64,000 bases of DNA from Typhlomys cinereus. Taxonomy: Eukaryota; Chordata; Mammalia; Rodentia; Platacanthomyidae. Shown here one piece after another: positions 37,472 to 51,104 of this stretch. The stretch is taken from positions 212,637 through 276,636 of the forward strand of contig JALPQD010000632.1 of NCBI GenBank assembly GCA_023101885.1, read 5' to 3'. The notes below the pieces were generated by a model that was not told where the DNA came from, searched no databases, and saw only the letters and a program-made list of their open reading frames with translations. The position numbers and the translations under genes are program-made. Numbering within the stretch: position 1 is the first letter of the stretch; every line of letters starts with the position of its first letter.

Positions 37472-37573
37472 CCCGACACACATATATAAATGAAAATGGG
37501 GGAAATGAAAACAAAACCAAAGTGTGTGTGTATGTGTGTGTGTGTGTGTGTGTGTATGTGGGTGTGTGTGTGT
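37431..37573. repeat. (CA)n and (TG)n inverted pair
   Basis: A CA run (37431 to 37468) is followed 54 bases later by a TG run (37522 to 37573). The strands are complementary and could form a long hairpin. Confidence 0.9.
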
Positions 37574-38420
37574 TTAAAACCAAACTTAACCAATTAATGA
37601 TAGATCAAGGACAGAGTCCTGTACTCCACCACTGGTTTATTTCTGTCTGGGAAATGCTAAGATATGAAAAGAAAATATGGATGTAATAAACTTTGATGTT
37701 TTCACAATTTCTGAGAAATGGTTGTAAGTACTACCACACAAAATAAATTTCTTTATTAAATACTCTCCCATATTAAATGGCTCTTTAAATGGTGGCAATC
37801 ATGATATGCTTATGGAATACTTTCACAAGTCTTTGCTAATCATCTAAACACATCAGTTTTCATTACAGATAGCAAAAACTGGGGAGTGCTAGGAAGCTGA
37901 CATGGAAATGTAGAAACATAGTACAGATTCCTTTACTAGAGGAATCACAAGGAAATAAGTCCGTGTCTTGAAGCTCCGAGTTCATATTTTCCTGGGGGGA
38001 ATAAACTCCTAGATGATCATATATGATATCAGAAAGACCACTCAATTAGAGGAATAGAGAAGAAAGCACCAAACAAAATTCAGAGGGAAAGGTGGGTGAC
38101 CTGTTTGACCTCTTGGGATTAGAGAACATACATATTAAGTCGGAACTCACAGGGTTAAATCAACAGATTTCCTGCATATTTTTGTTAGTGTAGAAAAAGT
38201 CAATGAAAGTGATTAACTTGATTTCATAAGCTAATCTGTCACATTAACTACTTGTGAACCACAGATTTTTTTATATTAATGTGCTGCTGTGTGAGGATAT
38301 TAGTTCATGCTTTCAAGGAACTCAAAAATATTGGCAAATATTATATTAGACTTTATATCTTGGAGAGATAATTGGAAATAAATATTGATAGTATTGATAG
38401 TCCCCAACAGAAGAACAAAA

Positions 38421-38429
38421 GTGTGTGTG

Positions 38430-38480
<51 letters not shown>
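38421..38480. repeat. (TG)n microsatellite
   Basis: About 60 bases with one phase slip. Confidence 0.95.
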
Positions 38481-38481
<1 letters not shown>

Positions 38482-39021
38482 TGAGTGCTGAGGTAACACA
38501 ATGCTGTTCAAGCTGGTCTTAATTACTTTAGTTTAAGAAATCCTTCCAAGTACTGGAACTACTACTAGTCAATGCCATTATATCCAGCTTTTAAATCACA
38601 GTCTTCAGTTAGGACAAATCATGCATAAGAATATAGGTCCTCATGGTTTGACAAAATGGTATCGCTTGGAAGTCAACTACGAAGAACTAGAAGCCTTTCC
38701 TCACAAGACAGACAGCAGAGAGATGCCCCGTGTGTATTTAGAATGCTTTTTACTTTTCACTGCTTAAGAATTTAATTTGGGTTGGGATGAAATAGGGAAA
38801 GAAAAGAGTACAGATGAAAATGGGAATTACGTTCAGGATACTATTATACTAGCTGAGTTAAGAGAGGATGAATCCTGAACTACGAGCATACCCTACCACT
38901 GAGAACTGGCAGAAAGGTTGATATCAATACAGGACAGAGGACTGAATTACTATTACTTCTCAACCAACCAGATGCATACTAGAACAAAAGAAAGAGTCTA
39001 AGAGTGTTTTTTTCCCTCAAC

Positions 39022-39140
39022 AGGGTCTTACTTGGTAGCTCAGGCTAGTCTAGAATTCACTATACAGCCTAGGCCGGTCTTGAACTCACCACAATTCACT
39101 TGACATATTCCCATGAGTTCAAGGATTATGGGCATAAGTC
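39022..39140 (-). repeat. B1-like SINE, diverged
   Basis: CAGGGTCTTACTTGGTAGCT, CAGGCTAGTCTAGAATTCAC and CCGGTCTTGAACTCACC are reverse B1 landmarks, here with a partial internal repeat. Confidence 0.75.
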
Positions 39141-39614
39141 AACCCATCTAGAATTTGTGATAAGTGTCATTATTAGCTGTAGATTGTCATCTGTATATGT
39201 ATTGTGACAACTGATATTGCTCCTTAATGACTTTTAGGGCAAATTAAATGACTACGACTTTAAAAAGTTAGTAGATGTGTGCATGGGAGGTGAGAGGTAG
39301 TGTGTCTTAGCATCAGCAAAGCCCTAGGTCCGCTACAAAACTCCACAAAATGGTAACAATTCAAAAGCAAAAGCCAGGATTAACGAAATATCAATAGAAT
39401 AAAGCCTTAAGAAGGGAGGAAACGTTAGAATGGGGAATCTAAGATTAATGGGCTTGACTTTGCTATTATTTGCTTTGTACATTTAGAGAAAAAAAGATAA
39501 ACATTGCAGAATGTTAGGACAACATGGAGAAACTAGAGCTTTCTTTTCATAACCTGCTCAAAGAAATAAAAACCAGTAGTTTCAGGCTGAAAAGTAGAAG
39601 AATGTAAAAAACAG

Positions 39615-40070
39615 CTGAATGCATGTATACCATGTGACCTAGAAATTCCACTGATGAACTGAACTCCTGAAGGAATACATTAATATATCTACCAAACAAT
39701 GCATTTGAAACACTTTATATCAATCATTCTTAGAACAGTATGCTCAACAGTAGAGCACATAACTGACTAATGCACATTCACATGATGGAATTTTGCCCAG
39801 TGATGAAAATAAATAATTTACAACTTCACCTAAGAGTAAAGATGAAGTTGCTTAAAGAAACTAACTATAAGTGCATATGTCATGAGATCCCATTTATCTA
39901 GAGGACAAGAGTAGAGTAATTCAAAGTCAAGATAATGGGTATCCTATAATGATAGATAGATTAATGATTGGAAGGGCTACAAGGAGATTTTTTTTTGTAC
40001 TGGTAATGTTCTGTTTCTTGATCTGGATGTTGGCTACATGAGTATTAACCAATTTTGAAATTCATTGAAC
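39615..40070 (+). repeat. L1M-type LINE 3' region
   Basis: CTAGAAATTCCACTGATGA, GATGGAATTTTGCCCAGTGA, AGATCCCATTTATCTAGAGG and TGATCTGGATGTTGGCTACA follow the ancient L1 3' end in order. Confidence 0.75.
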
Positions 40071-40194
40071 TATTTATTTAAGTTTTAACCTTTTTTGAGA
40101 ATGCATTTATGCTTTAAATTGGCAAATAAAAATGGTATATATTTACCATGCACAAAATGTTTTGAAACATGTTGAATGGCTATTTTTTTATTTT

Positions 40195-40470
40195 TAAAAA
40201 TTATTTGTGTGTGTATGCATTTGTGTATGGGGGGGTATGTATATCTGAGGGCACTGTGTGTCCCTGTGGAGGACCAAGCGTGACTTCAGTCAGCATCTGG
40301 ATGCTTCTACCTGCTTCTTGCTCTGCTCTGGGATTTCTTTGTCCACAGGACCAGAAAGTAAAGGATGCCCCTGCTTCCAACTGGTATTTTTACTGGTGAC
40401 TTGGGATCCAAACTCAGAACCTTCTACTTGTGAGGCAGAGTCTTAACACCTGAGCCATTTCTCCCATCTG
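40195..40470 (-). repeat. B2-superfamily SINE, older copy
   Basis: The right end reads GCAGAGTCTTAACACCTGAG, the middle reads GGACCAGAAAG and a TG-rich tail lies at the left. Confidence 0.8.
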
Positions 40471-41399
40471 AAATGGCTAATTTTCATCATAACTAATATT
40501 TACTGTGGTTTATATGTATTGTGAGAACAGACAAAGTTTATACTCTCAGCAAATTCCAGTACAATGTTCCTACTGTGTCACCTTGCTGTACAATAGACCT
40601 ATTAAGCTTATTTTTCTTATTTTACAGAAATTCTCTACCCTTTATTAAGCATGTCCATAAGTGTCCCTTTTCTATAAGTCTAATATATTTCAACTAAAAT
40701 AAGTGTAGTATATAATTTGCTCATTTGTTTTTTGGATATTAAGGCAAAAAAAAACTTGTAAATGAAAATATCATCTATTTTATTATTCTGACAGTCAGAA
40801 AGGGAAAGTAACAATGGTTTTTAAGAGAAGCAGAGAAAAACATCAAGCTTCGGTAAATCAAATCAAAGAAAACTAGATGTGAATAAAATCATTGCATGGA
40901 TTTTCAAGTGGGAGACACCGCATGATGCCAAATCTCATCAATGGCTATTTTCACAAGGCACCTCCTTCCACATGAATGGAGGACATGACGCTGTAAGACA
41001 CCCAACCCAAAGCTGTGCTATGGGGTCTGGAACCATGTGGCCCAAGAAGGCAGCTGGCTCAGCCTCAGGCAGAGATAAAAGTCTGGTACAGTGTTTTTCC
41101 TTTTCATTTTCCTCGAGGTTCAGAAAAGGATGCAGTTCAGTAACAAGTCCATTCGGGAAACATTGTCATCTCAGCATTTAGCATAAGAAATATGAATAGA
41201 GTTGGCATTCAGTGTGTGCCTGTTAAGTTACCAGATAGTGACAAAAACTAGTAATACACCATGGCTCCTACACATCGATATAGTCTAATATTATGTAGAG
41301 GTTTGTATGTATTCAATGAGATAATAATGTAAATTTTAGTTAACTAAAGTTAATGCCAACAATAATAGCAATAATAAATACTTCTTATTACATATTTAA

Positions 41400-41560
41400 T
41401 TGTATTTTAGATGCAATTTGTGCTTTTAACTCAAAAAAAGGCTATAAAGATTCTCTATGCCTACTTCAATTTTACTGATAAGAATGTAGAAGCACAAGTG
41501 AATGAAGAAATTTTTCCAGGAACCCATGATAAACAATTGGCAGAGTTGTACTGTGAACTA
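41400..41560 (+). repeat. MIR-like fragment
   Basis: TTACTGATAAGAATGTAGAA and CAGAGTTGTACTGTGAAC fit the MIR core weakly. Confidence 0.4.
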
Positions 41561-41723
41561 AAGTATTGAGGATTCCCTGTTCCCTGCTTTAATCATGCTA
41601 CAACGCTCTACAAACTTCAGGTCATTAGTGGTTAGTAGATCATGAAATCCATACAGTAAATCACAATCAGTATTGTTTTAAAGGAAACAAAACTAGATAG
41701 AAAATATGAGAGAAATTATGTGT

Positions 41724-42147
41724 GTCATAGTTAAGCTCAGGTGTCAACTTGACTGCTGAGGGTTTGAGTTCTGGGCATATTTGTGGAGAATTAGTGGTTG
41801 AGTTAAGCCCAGAGCAAACCTGCAGGAGATTGTCTAGGTGATGCAGAAGACCCAGCCCATGGTGGATGGGATTAGGCCCTGGAATAAATCATGGAGAGCT
41901 GGTTGAGAAAGTCGGCATCCTTCTGTTCACTTGGCCAGATGTGCTGGTCTGGCAAGTAAGGATCGTCCATCTCTCAGTGGTTATGCGGTGATGGGGTGGC
42001 CAGTTCCCTCAGCCCTAGTGTTGGTGTGTGCTCTCCCATCAAGCTGGACTGAGAACTGTAACCAGGAATCGTAAGAGAATAAACCCTTCTTCCCTTAAGT
42101 TGTGTGATGATCATTTATCAGCAACCATGCAGGCAGACTGCAACAAA
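41724..42147 (+). repeat. URR1-like DNA element, copy B
   Basis: The cleanest of three collinear copies: CAGGTGTCAACTTGACTGCT, GGAGATTGTCTAGGTGATG, GGCAAGTAAGGATCGTCC and AATAAACCCTTCTTCCC, ending CATTTATCAGCAACC. Confidence 0.8.
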
Positions 42148-44254
42148 GTATAAGCAATGCTTTGTGAAACTCTTCTTCCAATGATATGAAGAACCAGAAA
42201 ATACAGGTATAGAGACACGTACATATGTGTTTTCAAGTGCTTGAGCATGCATACACTTATGTGTGTATATGTGCATGTGTACGTGTGTGTGTGTGTGTAC
42301 TAATATGAAGATGCTATATCAAGTGTATTAATTACAGAAGATTGGTCAAAAATGATGAAAGCTGCTGAGTCTACTTTGTACAGAAATGGATGATACAGCT
42401 GCCTAACATATAATCATTACAGTTTCTCTAGTCTAGGGTTTGGAAAAAGTGGGAGCTGTCAACGTGCAGCTTACCCATTCCCTTATTTAGTATGAAGCAT
42501 TACAAGCAAGTAAAGAGGATCATCAGATTCAGGAGCGGAGGTGAATGGGGGAGTATCTTATCAAGACTGAAGCTGCAGTCACATGGGGGTGCCGTAGGGA
42601 GTGAGAATATGCTCCAAGTTTCAGACTCGTCTCCTTTGCCAGCTGTTTGCTTGGATGACTGTTAAGGCGCACACTAGGAATCAATCAGCCATTTTCCCCC
42701 GTCCAAATGGCATGGTGATATTGTCACATCACAGAAGGGGAAAAGAAAACATTTCTGCTAAAAGTATTGTCAAGGGGCCTAACAAGTAGTTCTCACAACT
42801 GTATCTTGTCTGTTTGAGCAGCACACTTCAAAATATAAACTGAGAAATAGAACTTTTGCTCTCATGCTGCAATGAAACATAATCTGAAGCCCATAGCTGC
42901 ACACCCTGGTTTAAGAAATCAATTTGGCGAGGATTTACAACAGTGAATTTTAGGACTAAGTGGTCTTTATTCTCTTTAATACCTATAAATTCATCCTAGT
43001 AAATACTCGAGAAATTTATACTATTTTCAAGAGTGACTGTCCAACTATGAGAGCAATGATAAAGTAAATCCCAATGCTTCTTGAATTAGTGCATAATCAC
43101 ACCAGCATGCATTCAATTCCCTACAGTAATAAGTGGTTAATTGCTACATTCCTAATCAGTATTTCTTACGGTTTATAAATCATTGAGTAGGTTACAGATA
43201 TTGTATTTCAAATATCTGAATCTATAAATGGATTGCTTTGACTCAACAGTGATCATTTTCACTAAGAATTTAGGAGCACGTTTCATTTTATTCTTATAAC
43301 TTTCTCTGATATCTTATGACAAACTGACCTCCCTCACTTCAGCTCCTCCATACAGAGTTTCCCACATCCCTTGGATCACGTACAGTCCTAGGATATGATT
43401 TGATTCTGCCAATCGACAAGATCAAGCACGTCACACGCAGACACCTAATGTGTCTCCAAAATGTAGAAGCCCAAAGTAGCATGTTGAATGATGAGGCACA
43501 TGCCAGGTTGCATCTGTGCCTAACTGACAGCCTGCCAATCATCACATGTATGAGTTGGACCCACAGTAGCTCACCTACTGGGCAATGGACCAACAGAGAG
43601 ATACATAAGCAAACTCAGGGAAGAATAGTACAATTGATTCTGACTACAAACCTGGCCAAGTCTACCCATTAAAAGGGGAACATTAATGACTGTAGTTTTA
43701 CAAGGTCTGCAAATTATGGATCATGAGCTAAATCTAAATCTGATCTATTATGCATTTGTATGCGGCCATCCAGCATAGTAAAGTGTTTAAAATTTTTTAA
43801 GACTGTAAAATAATGTCTATGTACAAGAAAATGAAGCATGGATGATGTATCAGCAGCTATACTACTGAGGAAAGTAGGTTTTCGTTCCTCCCATCTGACA
43901 TTCACCCTCAGTAATTCCTCAGGGAAGAGGGGTTCCTTATGAGGTTTTCCCCTTCTATGAGGAAATGGTGACAGGTCAAATCTTGTGCAGGTCTTGTGGA
44001 TGTAAACACAGCTGGATACACACAGAGAGACATGAAAGGAGGATGGAAACTGATTGGAAAAAAAGATTTTCAATGGGAGATGGAATGAGGATGGGAATGG
44101 AGAATAAAGGGTGAAAGTTGCTTAAATTCATGTATGAAACTGGGAAAGAACAAAAATAAAAAAATAAAAAATGAAATGTTTATATTACTTCTAACAGAAA
44201 GTTAGAGGGCTAAAAATAAATTTTGATATGGTTTTTGAAAAGTCGGTCTCTGTA

Positions 44255-44475
44255 GATGGCTCACTGGTTAAAGCCTTAGCCTCACAAGGAAAAGGATCTG
44301 AGTTCTGATCTTAGATCCCACATAAAAAATGCTAGGGTGGAAAAGTCAAAGACCTGAACTTCTGACCCTGGAAGGCAGAACCTGGGACACTCCAGAGCGT
44401 GGGCACTGCAAGATGATTCCCAAGGTCACCTTTGGGCCTCCACAACACATTCAAAAGCAAGCAAATTCCAGCAGA
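44255..44475 (+). repeat. B2-superfamily SINE, older copy
   Basis: Head CTGTAGATGGCTCACTGGTT, box B TGAGTTCTGATCTTAGATCC and middle CTGACCCTGGAAGGCAGAAC. Confidence 0.75.
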
Positions 44476-44713
44476 GACCATAAGAAGCTCACAACATCTA
44501 AAACGTTTTCTCTCTGGTACTTTATGGAAAATGTTTGCACATAGAAGTTTTAGGATAGCTTGCTATACAGCAATAGGTAGCTGATACATACCTACTTCCA
44601 AGAAATAATGGTATATAGTAAGAATTTCTCACAGACTTCATTTGATAACAGGTCACCTTATACTTGGCATTCATATGCCAGTTGCTTATGAACTAAGATA
44701 AGAGTAAAACTTA

Positions 44714-44915
44714 GGGGCTGGAGAGGTGGCTCAGGGTTTAAGCCTCTGCCTTGCAGGCGGAAGATCCTGAGTTCGGATCCTAGACCCCACGTATAGACGC
44801 CGGGGCGGCCTACGTTTCTGGTCCTGGTAGGGCGGAGCCTGTGAATCCCGGGGCAGAGTAACCAAGGAGGAAGTGGAGCTCCACGGTGGTTCCTGAATTC
44901 GCCTGTGGTTCTACA

Positions 44916-44959
<44 letters not shown>

Positions 44960-44988
44960 CAATTGAATAAATAAAAAAAATTTAAAAA
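44714..44988 (+). mobile_element. Young B2-superfamily SINE with (CGCA)n tail
   Basis: Head GGGGCTGGAGAGGTGGCTCA, body TTTCTGGTCCTGGTAGGGCG and a pure CGCA tetranucleotide tail (44911 to 44960), then AATAAATAAAAAAAA. AAGAGTAAAAC flanks it (44700 to 44710 and 44989 to 44999). Confidence 0.92.
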
Positions 44989-45174
44989 AAGAGTAAAACC
45001 GAATATTAACAAATTCCCACATCTAACCATTGTTGGCTTGCTAAAAACCCAGACTCCAGTTTGTAGTTTAATAAAATCCCAATTCTGGAAGCTGTTTCCA
45101 TAGGGTGCTTCTTCAAAGTAAGATTTTTTTAAGGGTAGGTAGCAGAAAAAGTCTACAGATTGTGGCAGCATTTT

Positions 45175-45612
45175 TAATAATATCCCCATACTGGGAAAGA
45201 GCTCATATAGTCACCACCAGGTGAATGCATAACAAAATGTAGGATTAATATATTCATGAAAAAGGAAGTACTCTGCAATTAAAAAGAAAACTCGATTGCT
45301 CCTCATTCTACTGAGATTCAAAATAACTATGCTGAGCGTAAGAAACCAGACACAAACAAAAATATTGTCTGATTCAATTTATAGAAACCCTCAGCAAGTG
45401 AAAATTTCTGTATGGCGAGAAAAAGCAGGTCAGTAGTTGGGGCAAAGGAAGAATGACCCACAAAGGGGCACAAAGATGCTTTGGGGGATTAAGAATATAC
45501 TATACTTTGTACGAATGGTTTGATAAGTATGCATTCGTCAACATGCAATGAATTCGACAATGCATGCAGCTTATTCTGTGTGAATTATTCCATAATAAAG
45601 TTGATGTTTTAA
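45175..45612 (+). repeat. L1M-type LINE 3' end
   Basis: ACCAGGTGAATGCATAACAA, GTAAGAAACCAGACACAAAC and the terminal AATTATTCCATAATAAAGTT plus A-rich tail. Confidence 0.8.
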
Positions 45613-47159
45613 AAAAATTAAAAAGCCATTAACCCTAAAATCAAACTTAATATTCAAAAAACATATACAATCAGGCAGAAATTGAAGTGTAATCTGTGGG
45701 ATGTTTATATAAATAAAAGACACATCCAGGTCATGCTGTCAGTTCCTGTCTGATTAATTCAGAACATATCAAAACATTAGATTCAGAAGTGACCTTAAAG
45801 GTTAATGAATTACATCCTCTCATCTAATACAGAAATTGCCTGCAGGGGTGACAGGCATTTCAGCCTTTAAAATCTTCTGCACAGGGAGTTTTCTGTCTTT
45901 TAAGGGAGTTGTTTATATTTTTCAGAAAGTCCAATTATGAAACACTTTTTACTATCGGTTTCAAACTCACTTGTCTGTAGCACCCAAATATTTTAGTTGG
46001 GTTCATTTTCAGTGTAGAACAAGGAGGGGAAAATTCCAATTCTCTCAAGTGCTTACTGTTCCTTCTGCTTTCTCATATAACGTGGCCTGCAGACTCTTAC
46101 CTACTCTCATACCTTGGAGAAACAAGAATCCTTTAAATATAATTGAACTGAGTCAATTGCATAGTTACATCTCCACTTTGACACTACCAATACTGCAACA
46201 TTTACATTTTAAAGATGTCTTATCACACCTTTACTTCATACTGAATTTGTGGATTATGAAAAATCCAAAGATTTTATAACATAACCTGCTATTAATAAAG
46301 GTCTGGTCTCTCTTGTGCTTTTATAATTATTAGAAGCTAAATGTGAGATTTATATCTTATTTAAATGGGCTTTCAAATGTCATATTGTTATAAAACTTCG
46401 TCTTTCATTTTTCCCCCTTCATTGCTGGGGGTGGAACTGAGAGCCCGGAGCAAGCTGAATCTGTGCTTGCCCATGGGAGTCACCCTAGCCTCCAAGAACT
46501 TATCTTTCTAACAAACTTAAAACTATTCAAAATTTAATAGTGCTACCAGTTCCTGGACTAAGAAATTTTGTCTATATCTAATGAAGGGAGATGTTTAGCT
46601 GATATCTATTCTCGCTCAATTAACGATTAATAATGCATTATGTGTTTGACTATATTGCATAGTAAAAAGATGGAAATGGATACTCAAGGGTCTTCTTGGC
46701 CTTCTATGATTATGTCAGAAGATATACATATGAACAAATGCTTACGCTTGGGTTAGATATATGCTGGTAGAAAACTCTGCTCTTTGGGTCTAGCAAAGGA
46801 GGAATGACAGAAGTGGTGATTCATGGACAAAATTGGCAAAGTAGCGTTTGCAGCCAGAGGGGTGAAGTTGAGAGCACGTGACCATTGAAAAAGAAAGAGC
46901 CAGGTGCAAAGGCATGGCTACTTAAATGCAGGGTCAGGTGCCAATGAGTGTTAGATTAGATCCATCGACTAACATTACTAACATTCTTTAGATGTCCTTA
47001 TTTAATCAGCTAAAAACTCACCCCATGATTCAGTCCACAGTTCTTCATCTTCTATTCAAGATTCAAAATACATAACTTGAAAATGTGCTATAAAGTCAGA
47101 TGATATGCTTTCTATAACAATCTGCTCACCTAATCATCAAGTGGACATAGTAAAAATGA

Positions 47160-47370
47160 AAGTGAGGTATATCTCAGGTGGCAGAGTACTAGCCTAGCGT
47201 GTACTGGGATTGATCTCCATCACTACATAAAAGCAGAAGTGGTGGCAAAAGCCTATAATCCCAACACTAAGGAGATGGAGGTAGGAGAACATGAAGTTCA
47301 AGGTCATGTTTGGCTACACAATGAAATCAAGAGCAGACTACATGAAACCCTGCGTCAAATAAGCAAAGAA
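47160..47370 (+). repeat. B4-like SINE (ID-type head fused to B1-type body)
   Basis: AGGTGGCAGAGTACTAGCC is followed by AAGCCTATAATCCCAACACT and GAGCAGACTACATGAAACCC. Confidence 0.7.
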
Positions 47371-47457
47371 AACAATGGAAATGAAAGGAATATAGCATGA
47401 CAAATCTCAGATAATCATTTGGAGTCCCGGAAGCAGGTTGTTTTAAATATTTCTTGA

Positions 47458-47682
47458 GGGCTGGAGAGATGGTCACTGGTTATAGCATTTGCCTCTCAAG
47501 CACAAGGACTTGGATTGGATTCCCAGATTCCATGTAAAAAATGCCACGTGGAAATGGTGGTGGCCTGGAATTCTGGCCCTGGAAGGCAGAGCTTGGGAAA
47601 CCCCAGAGCAAAATAACAAGGAGGTAGAGCAATCCAGGATGATTCCCAAAATCACCCTTGGTCCTCTACAGGGACACAGTGC

Positions 47683-47727
<45 letters not shown>

Positions 47728-47750
47728 AAATAAAGTATATAAAATAATTT
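47458..47750 (+). repeat. B2-superfamily SINE with (CA)n tail
   Basis: Head GAGGGCTGGAGAGATGGTCA, middle TTCTGGCCCTGGAAGGCAGA, CA tail 47684 to 47725, then AAAATAAAG. Confidence 0.85.
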
Positions 47751-48019
47751 TTGAAATCAGCTTGATGTATTTTTAGGATTTCCTTGCTCATCATCAAACT
47801 TATTGGTTTGTAGTTTTAAAGCAAGCCTCTTACGTTTTTAAGTGTCAAAATAGTGTTTGTTTCTTTATATGACATGCTCAGACCCTTTCCAATGTTTTCA
47901 CAAAACATTGTGGCTCATGTTCTATTGCTCATGGGCAAGAAAAACTTAGGTGTGCTGAATAAAATTGGAAGTTTTGTACCCAAACAGGCAGTAGATATTA
48001 GAGTTAGAAATTCAGAATT

Positions 48020-48370
48020 TGGGCCGGGGAGATGTCTCAGTGGGTAAATGCACTTACTGAGCAAGCCTGACAGCCTGAGTCTGCACTCAGGAACTCACAA
48101 AAAGACTTACTCTTTGGCTCATATCTGTAATTCCAGCCATTTTATGGCAAGATGGGAGAGAGACATAGGAAAATTACATGGTACCTCATGGACTAGCTAG
48201 AGTACATAAAGCAGCAGAAACAAGAGAACCTGCCTCAACAAGGTGGAAAGGAAGAACCAAGAGCTGAAAATTGTCATCTGACCTTCACATACATACACCA
48301 CAATGACTACACGCCATAACATGTGTGCTACCTATCCCCCATAATTAAAATAAAAATAAATTTTAAAGAA
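48020..48370 (+). repeat. B3-like SINE
   Basis: Head GGGCCGGGGAGATGTCTCAG, TATCTGTAATTCCAGCC, then CATCTGACCTTCACATACAT and AATTAAAATAAAAATAAA. Confidence 0.65.
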
Positions 48371-49570
48371 GGTTAGAATTTGCTGTATCGCTTTTTAGGT
48401 TATTATTGTTTAGTTTGGTGAATGAATAATGTGATTCATGTGTTTTTAAATCATAGAGTAAAAATACATTTTTTTCTGAAATCATACCCCAAACTTATGT
48501 AAATCTCCAAACTGAATCATCTAAAAACCTAATTATGTTTTGGCAGATTTTATGTGAGTAAATAATTGTCCTATATGCATATATTTATATGAATGTATTT
48601 GCCTTGAATTGTAAAGAAATATAATGCCATGTATGTAAAACATAGACTTTGACCACCGTGTTTATACAGAGGAAATGGGATTACTGAACTTGAGAACAGG
48701 GCATTCATTGGAGGAAAAGTGGTTAATCATTTTTTCTTGCCTCTATTTATCTACCCTTTGGTGACACTGACTATATTTCCAGATTCTGAGTACTATAAAT
48801 GAACACTTTACTAAAGATGCATATTTATCCATGGCAAAAAGAAATATGTTACTTAGGACTAATAAAGTCATTTATGATTCTCAATGAAGAACAGTGTGAA
48901 TGCTAATAAGAATTCATTATTTATCATCAGTAAATCCAATACTTTTCAGCAAAACAGTTTTCACTGAAAATCTACTGATGTTAGTGTTTCCCTAAACCTT
49001 GCTGCAAAGTGCCAATTCCTTCTAATATATAATCAAGAGAACTTCTCATCTTTGTAAAGGGCATTTGGAGGAGAGGAATGGAAAAACAAGAAATATCATG
49101 CATGAGGATTAAGTGTGAAGGTATGGATTGAATGGATTTCAGATCTTATTGTAAAAGGCTTATCTGGAAAAAAAAGATGCTCTTATAATGAAGGGGTGTT
49201 TTATTTCTAATTTTAGAATATTTCCTGGTTTAACAATCAGCTCCTGTTCTGACACATGAAGATAGACCTATATATCCTGAAGTGACTTTGAATCCAAGTG
49301 GGTTACTGGTTTTCCTTGCAAGGTATTATAACTTTCTATATCACGGCACATATTGATTCAAGCATTTTAAACTTTTCCACCTAGAAGGAACTCCAAAAAT
49401 CTTTAATAATGATAAGTTTGGGTCAATCTAAGCAAAATTCTTTAGTGAAACTGCTAGTAGTGTTTAAATAGTTTGCAACTAAAATTTCATTCTTTTACAT
49501 AAAAATTAACAGAGGCAAATCAGTGTAAATATAGTGAAAAACCCTGCTTGGGAATAAGAATGGTATACCA

Positions 49571-49580
49571 TATATATACC

Positions 49581-49622
<42 letters not shown>

Positions 49623-49645
49623 TATATATACCATATATATAATTT
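49571..49645. repeat. (TA)n microsatellite
   Basis: TA repeat with CC interruptions at both ends. Confidence 0.95.
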
Positions 49646-49872
49646 TTACAGATTTCATATACATTTATGTATAAATGTATTTATTCAACTCAGAAAATAT
49701 AGATATAGGATACAAATGCAAAAATTATGGTGGTAAAGAACATTCAAAGTATGGCCAACCTTACTTTCTCCACTGAATTAAATTATGAGTTTTCAAATTG
49801 TAGTTTCAAGAATTCTCCATTTTCTTATCTTAGTTTTCTAAAGCAAGTTCTATCAATTTGTCAAAATATCAG

Positions 49873-49992
49873 TTAAAAACCAGGTGTGGCACATAACATG
49901 TAACCCAACCCTGGAATGGTAGAGGCAGGAAGATTGTGAATTCTAGGCCAGTCTAGGCAACTAAGTATGACCCTGTCTTTGAAGCAACCACC
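49873..49992 (+). repeat. B1-like SINE, diverged
   Basis: AAACCAGGTGTGGCACATAA, TAGAGGCAGGAAGATTGTGA and AGGCCAGTCTAGGCAACTAA. Confidence 0.75.
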
Positions 49993-50757
49993 ACCATAAC
50001 TACCAACATCAACAACAAAACAACAGGAAAGTACTTCTAAAAGTTTAATGCTTCCACAAGTTCAGAATTTGGTCTTCATAACTACATTGGCCTACATTTC
50101 ATTTTAGTCATGTCTTTTTCCCTTATAGGAGAGAAGGGTTAAGAACTATAAGCATATAAGCAAATTTGGAACCATAATAAGCATAAGATCCAAATTTTAA
50201 GAAGGGTTTGTGGACAAACAAAAAATATCCAAGATTTCACAGATAAATTAAATATGGGCTTTGGTTTTCTTTAGGAATGGTCATGGTTTTGATAGTGGTG
50301 TCATAACACCTTCCGCAACACAAGAATCAACCGTGAAATGAATAAGATCAATAGACACGTGCTATTTCAACTGAGGAGACTGAGGAGATAACTTTCTGTG
50401 GAAGTGAGAGTATCATACCAAGACTTCCACTCTTACCCAGATATCCAATTTAGTATGAAAGTTCTGCAAATGAAAGAAGTCTAGAGAGGAGGAAAAAAGT
50501 ACTAGAAGACAACGGATGCTTGGTGATAGGATGAATCTTCAGAGTGAAAAAAAGGGAACCAACTAGAGAAGTTACAGGATTCAGAAGCCTGGAAACTCAG
50601 CCTACATATATAGTACACAATGATCCATAGGAGACTCAATGGTTAGTTCCACCTGGGAAGGCTCGGAAAGGATCTGTGAACTCCTTTTACGAGAATTACT
50701 GCTCCCCTCAGTCCAACACCCCCGCAAAGATAATGCTTCCTTAAAAATAAAGCTAAG

Positions 50758-51040
50758 TGGTGCCTAGGAAATATCTTAGTGGGTAGTGCAAGCATGAGGA
50801 TCTTGGTCCAGATTCCCAGAACCCACAAAAATGACAGGTAGTTGTGGCATGGTGCCTGTAATCCCAGCGTTTAGGAGTGGAGATAGGAAATTTCCATAGC
50901 AAGCTGTCTAGCTAGACTAGCCTAGGTAACAGGCTGTGGATTCAAACGAGGGACATTACCTAAATATAAAAGCTATCTCACATCAGTTCCAGGCCTCCAC
51001 ATGCATATTCACATATGTGCCTATTAGTACACACACACAC

Positions 51041-51087
<47 letters not shown>

Positions 51088-51104
51088 TACATACCACACA
51101 CACT
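50758..51104 (+). repeat. B2/B3-like SINE with (CA)n tail
   Basis: AAATATCTTAGTGGGTAGTG, CATGGTGCCTGTAATCCCAG and CAGTTCCAGGCCTCCACATG, then a CA run (51029 to 51104). Confidence 0.65.
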
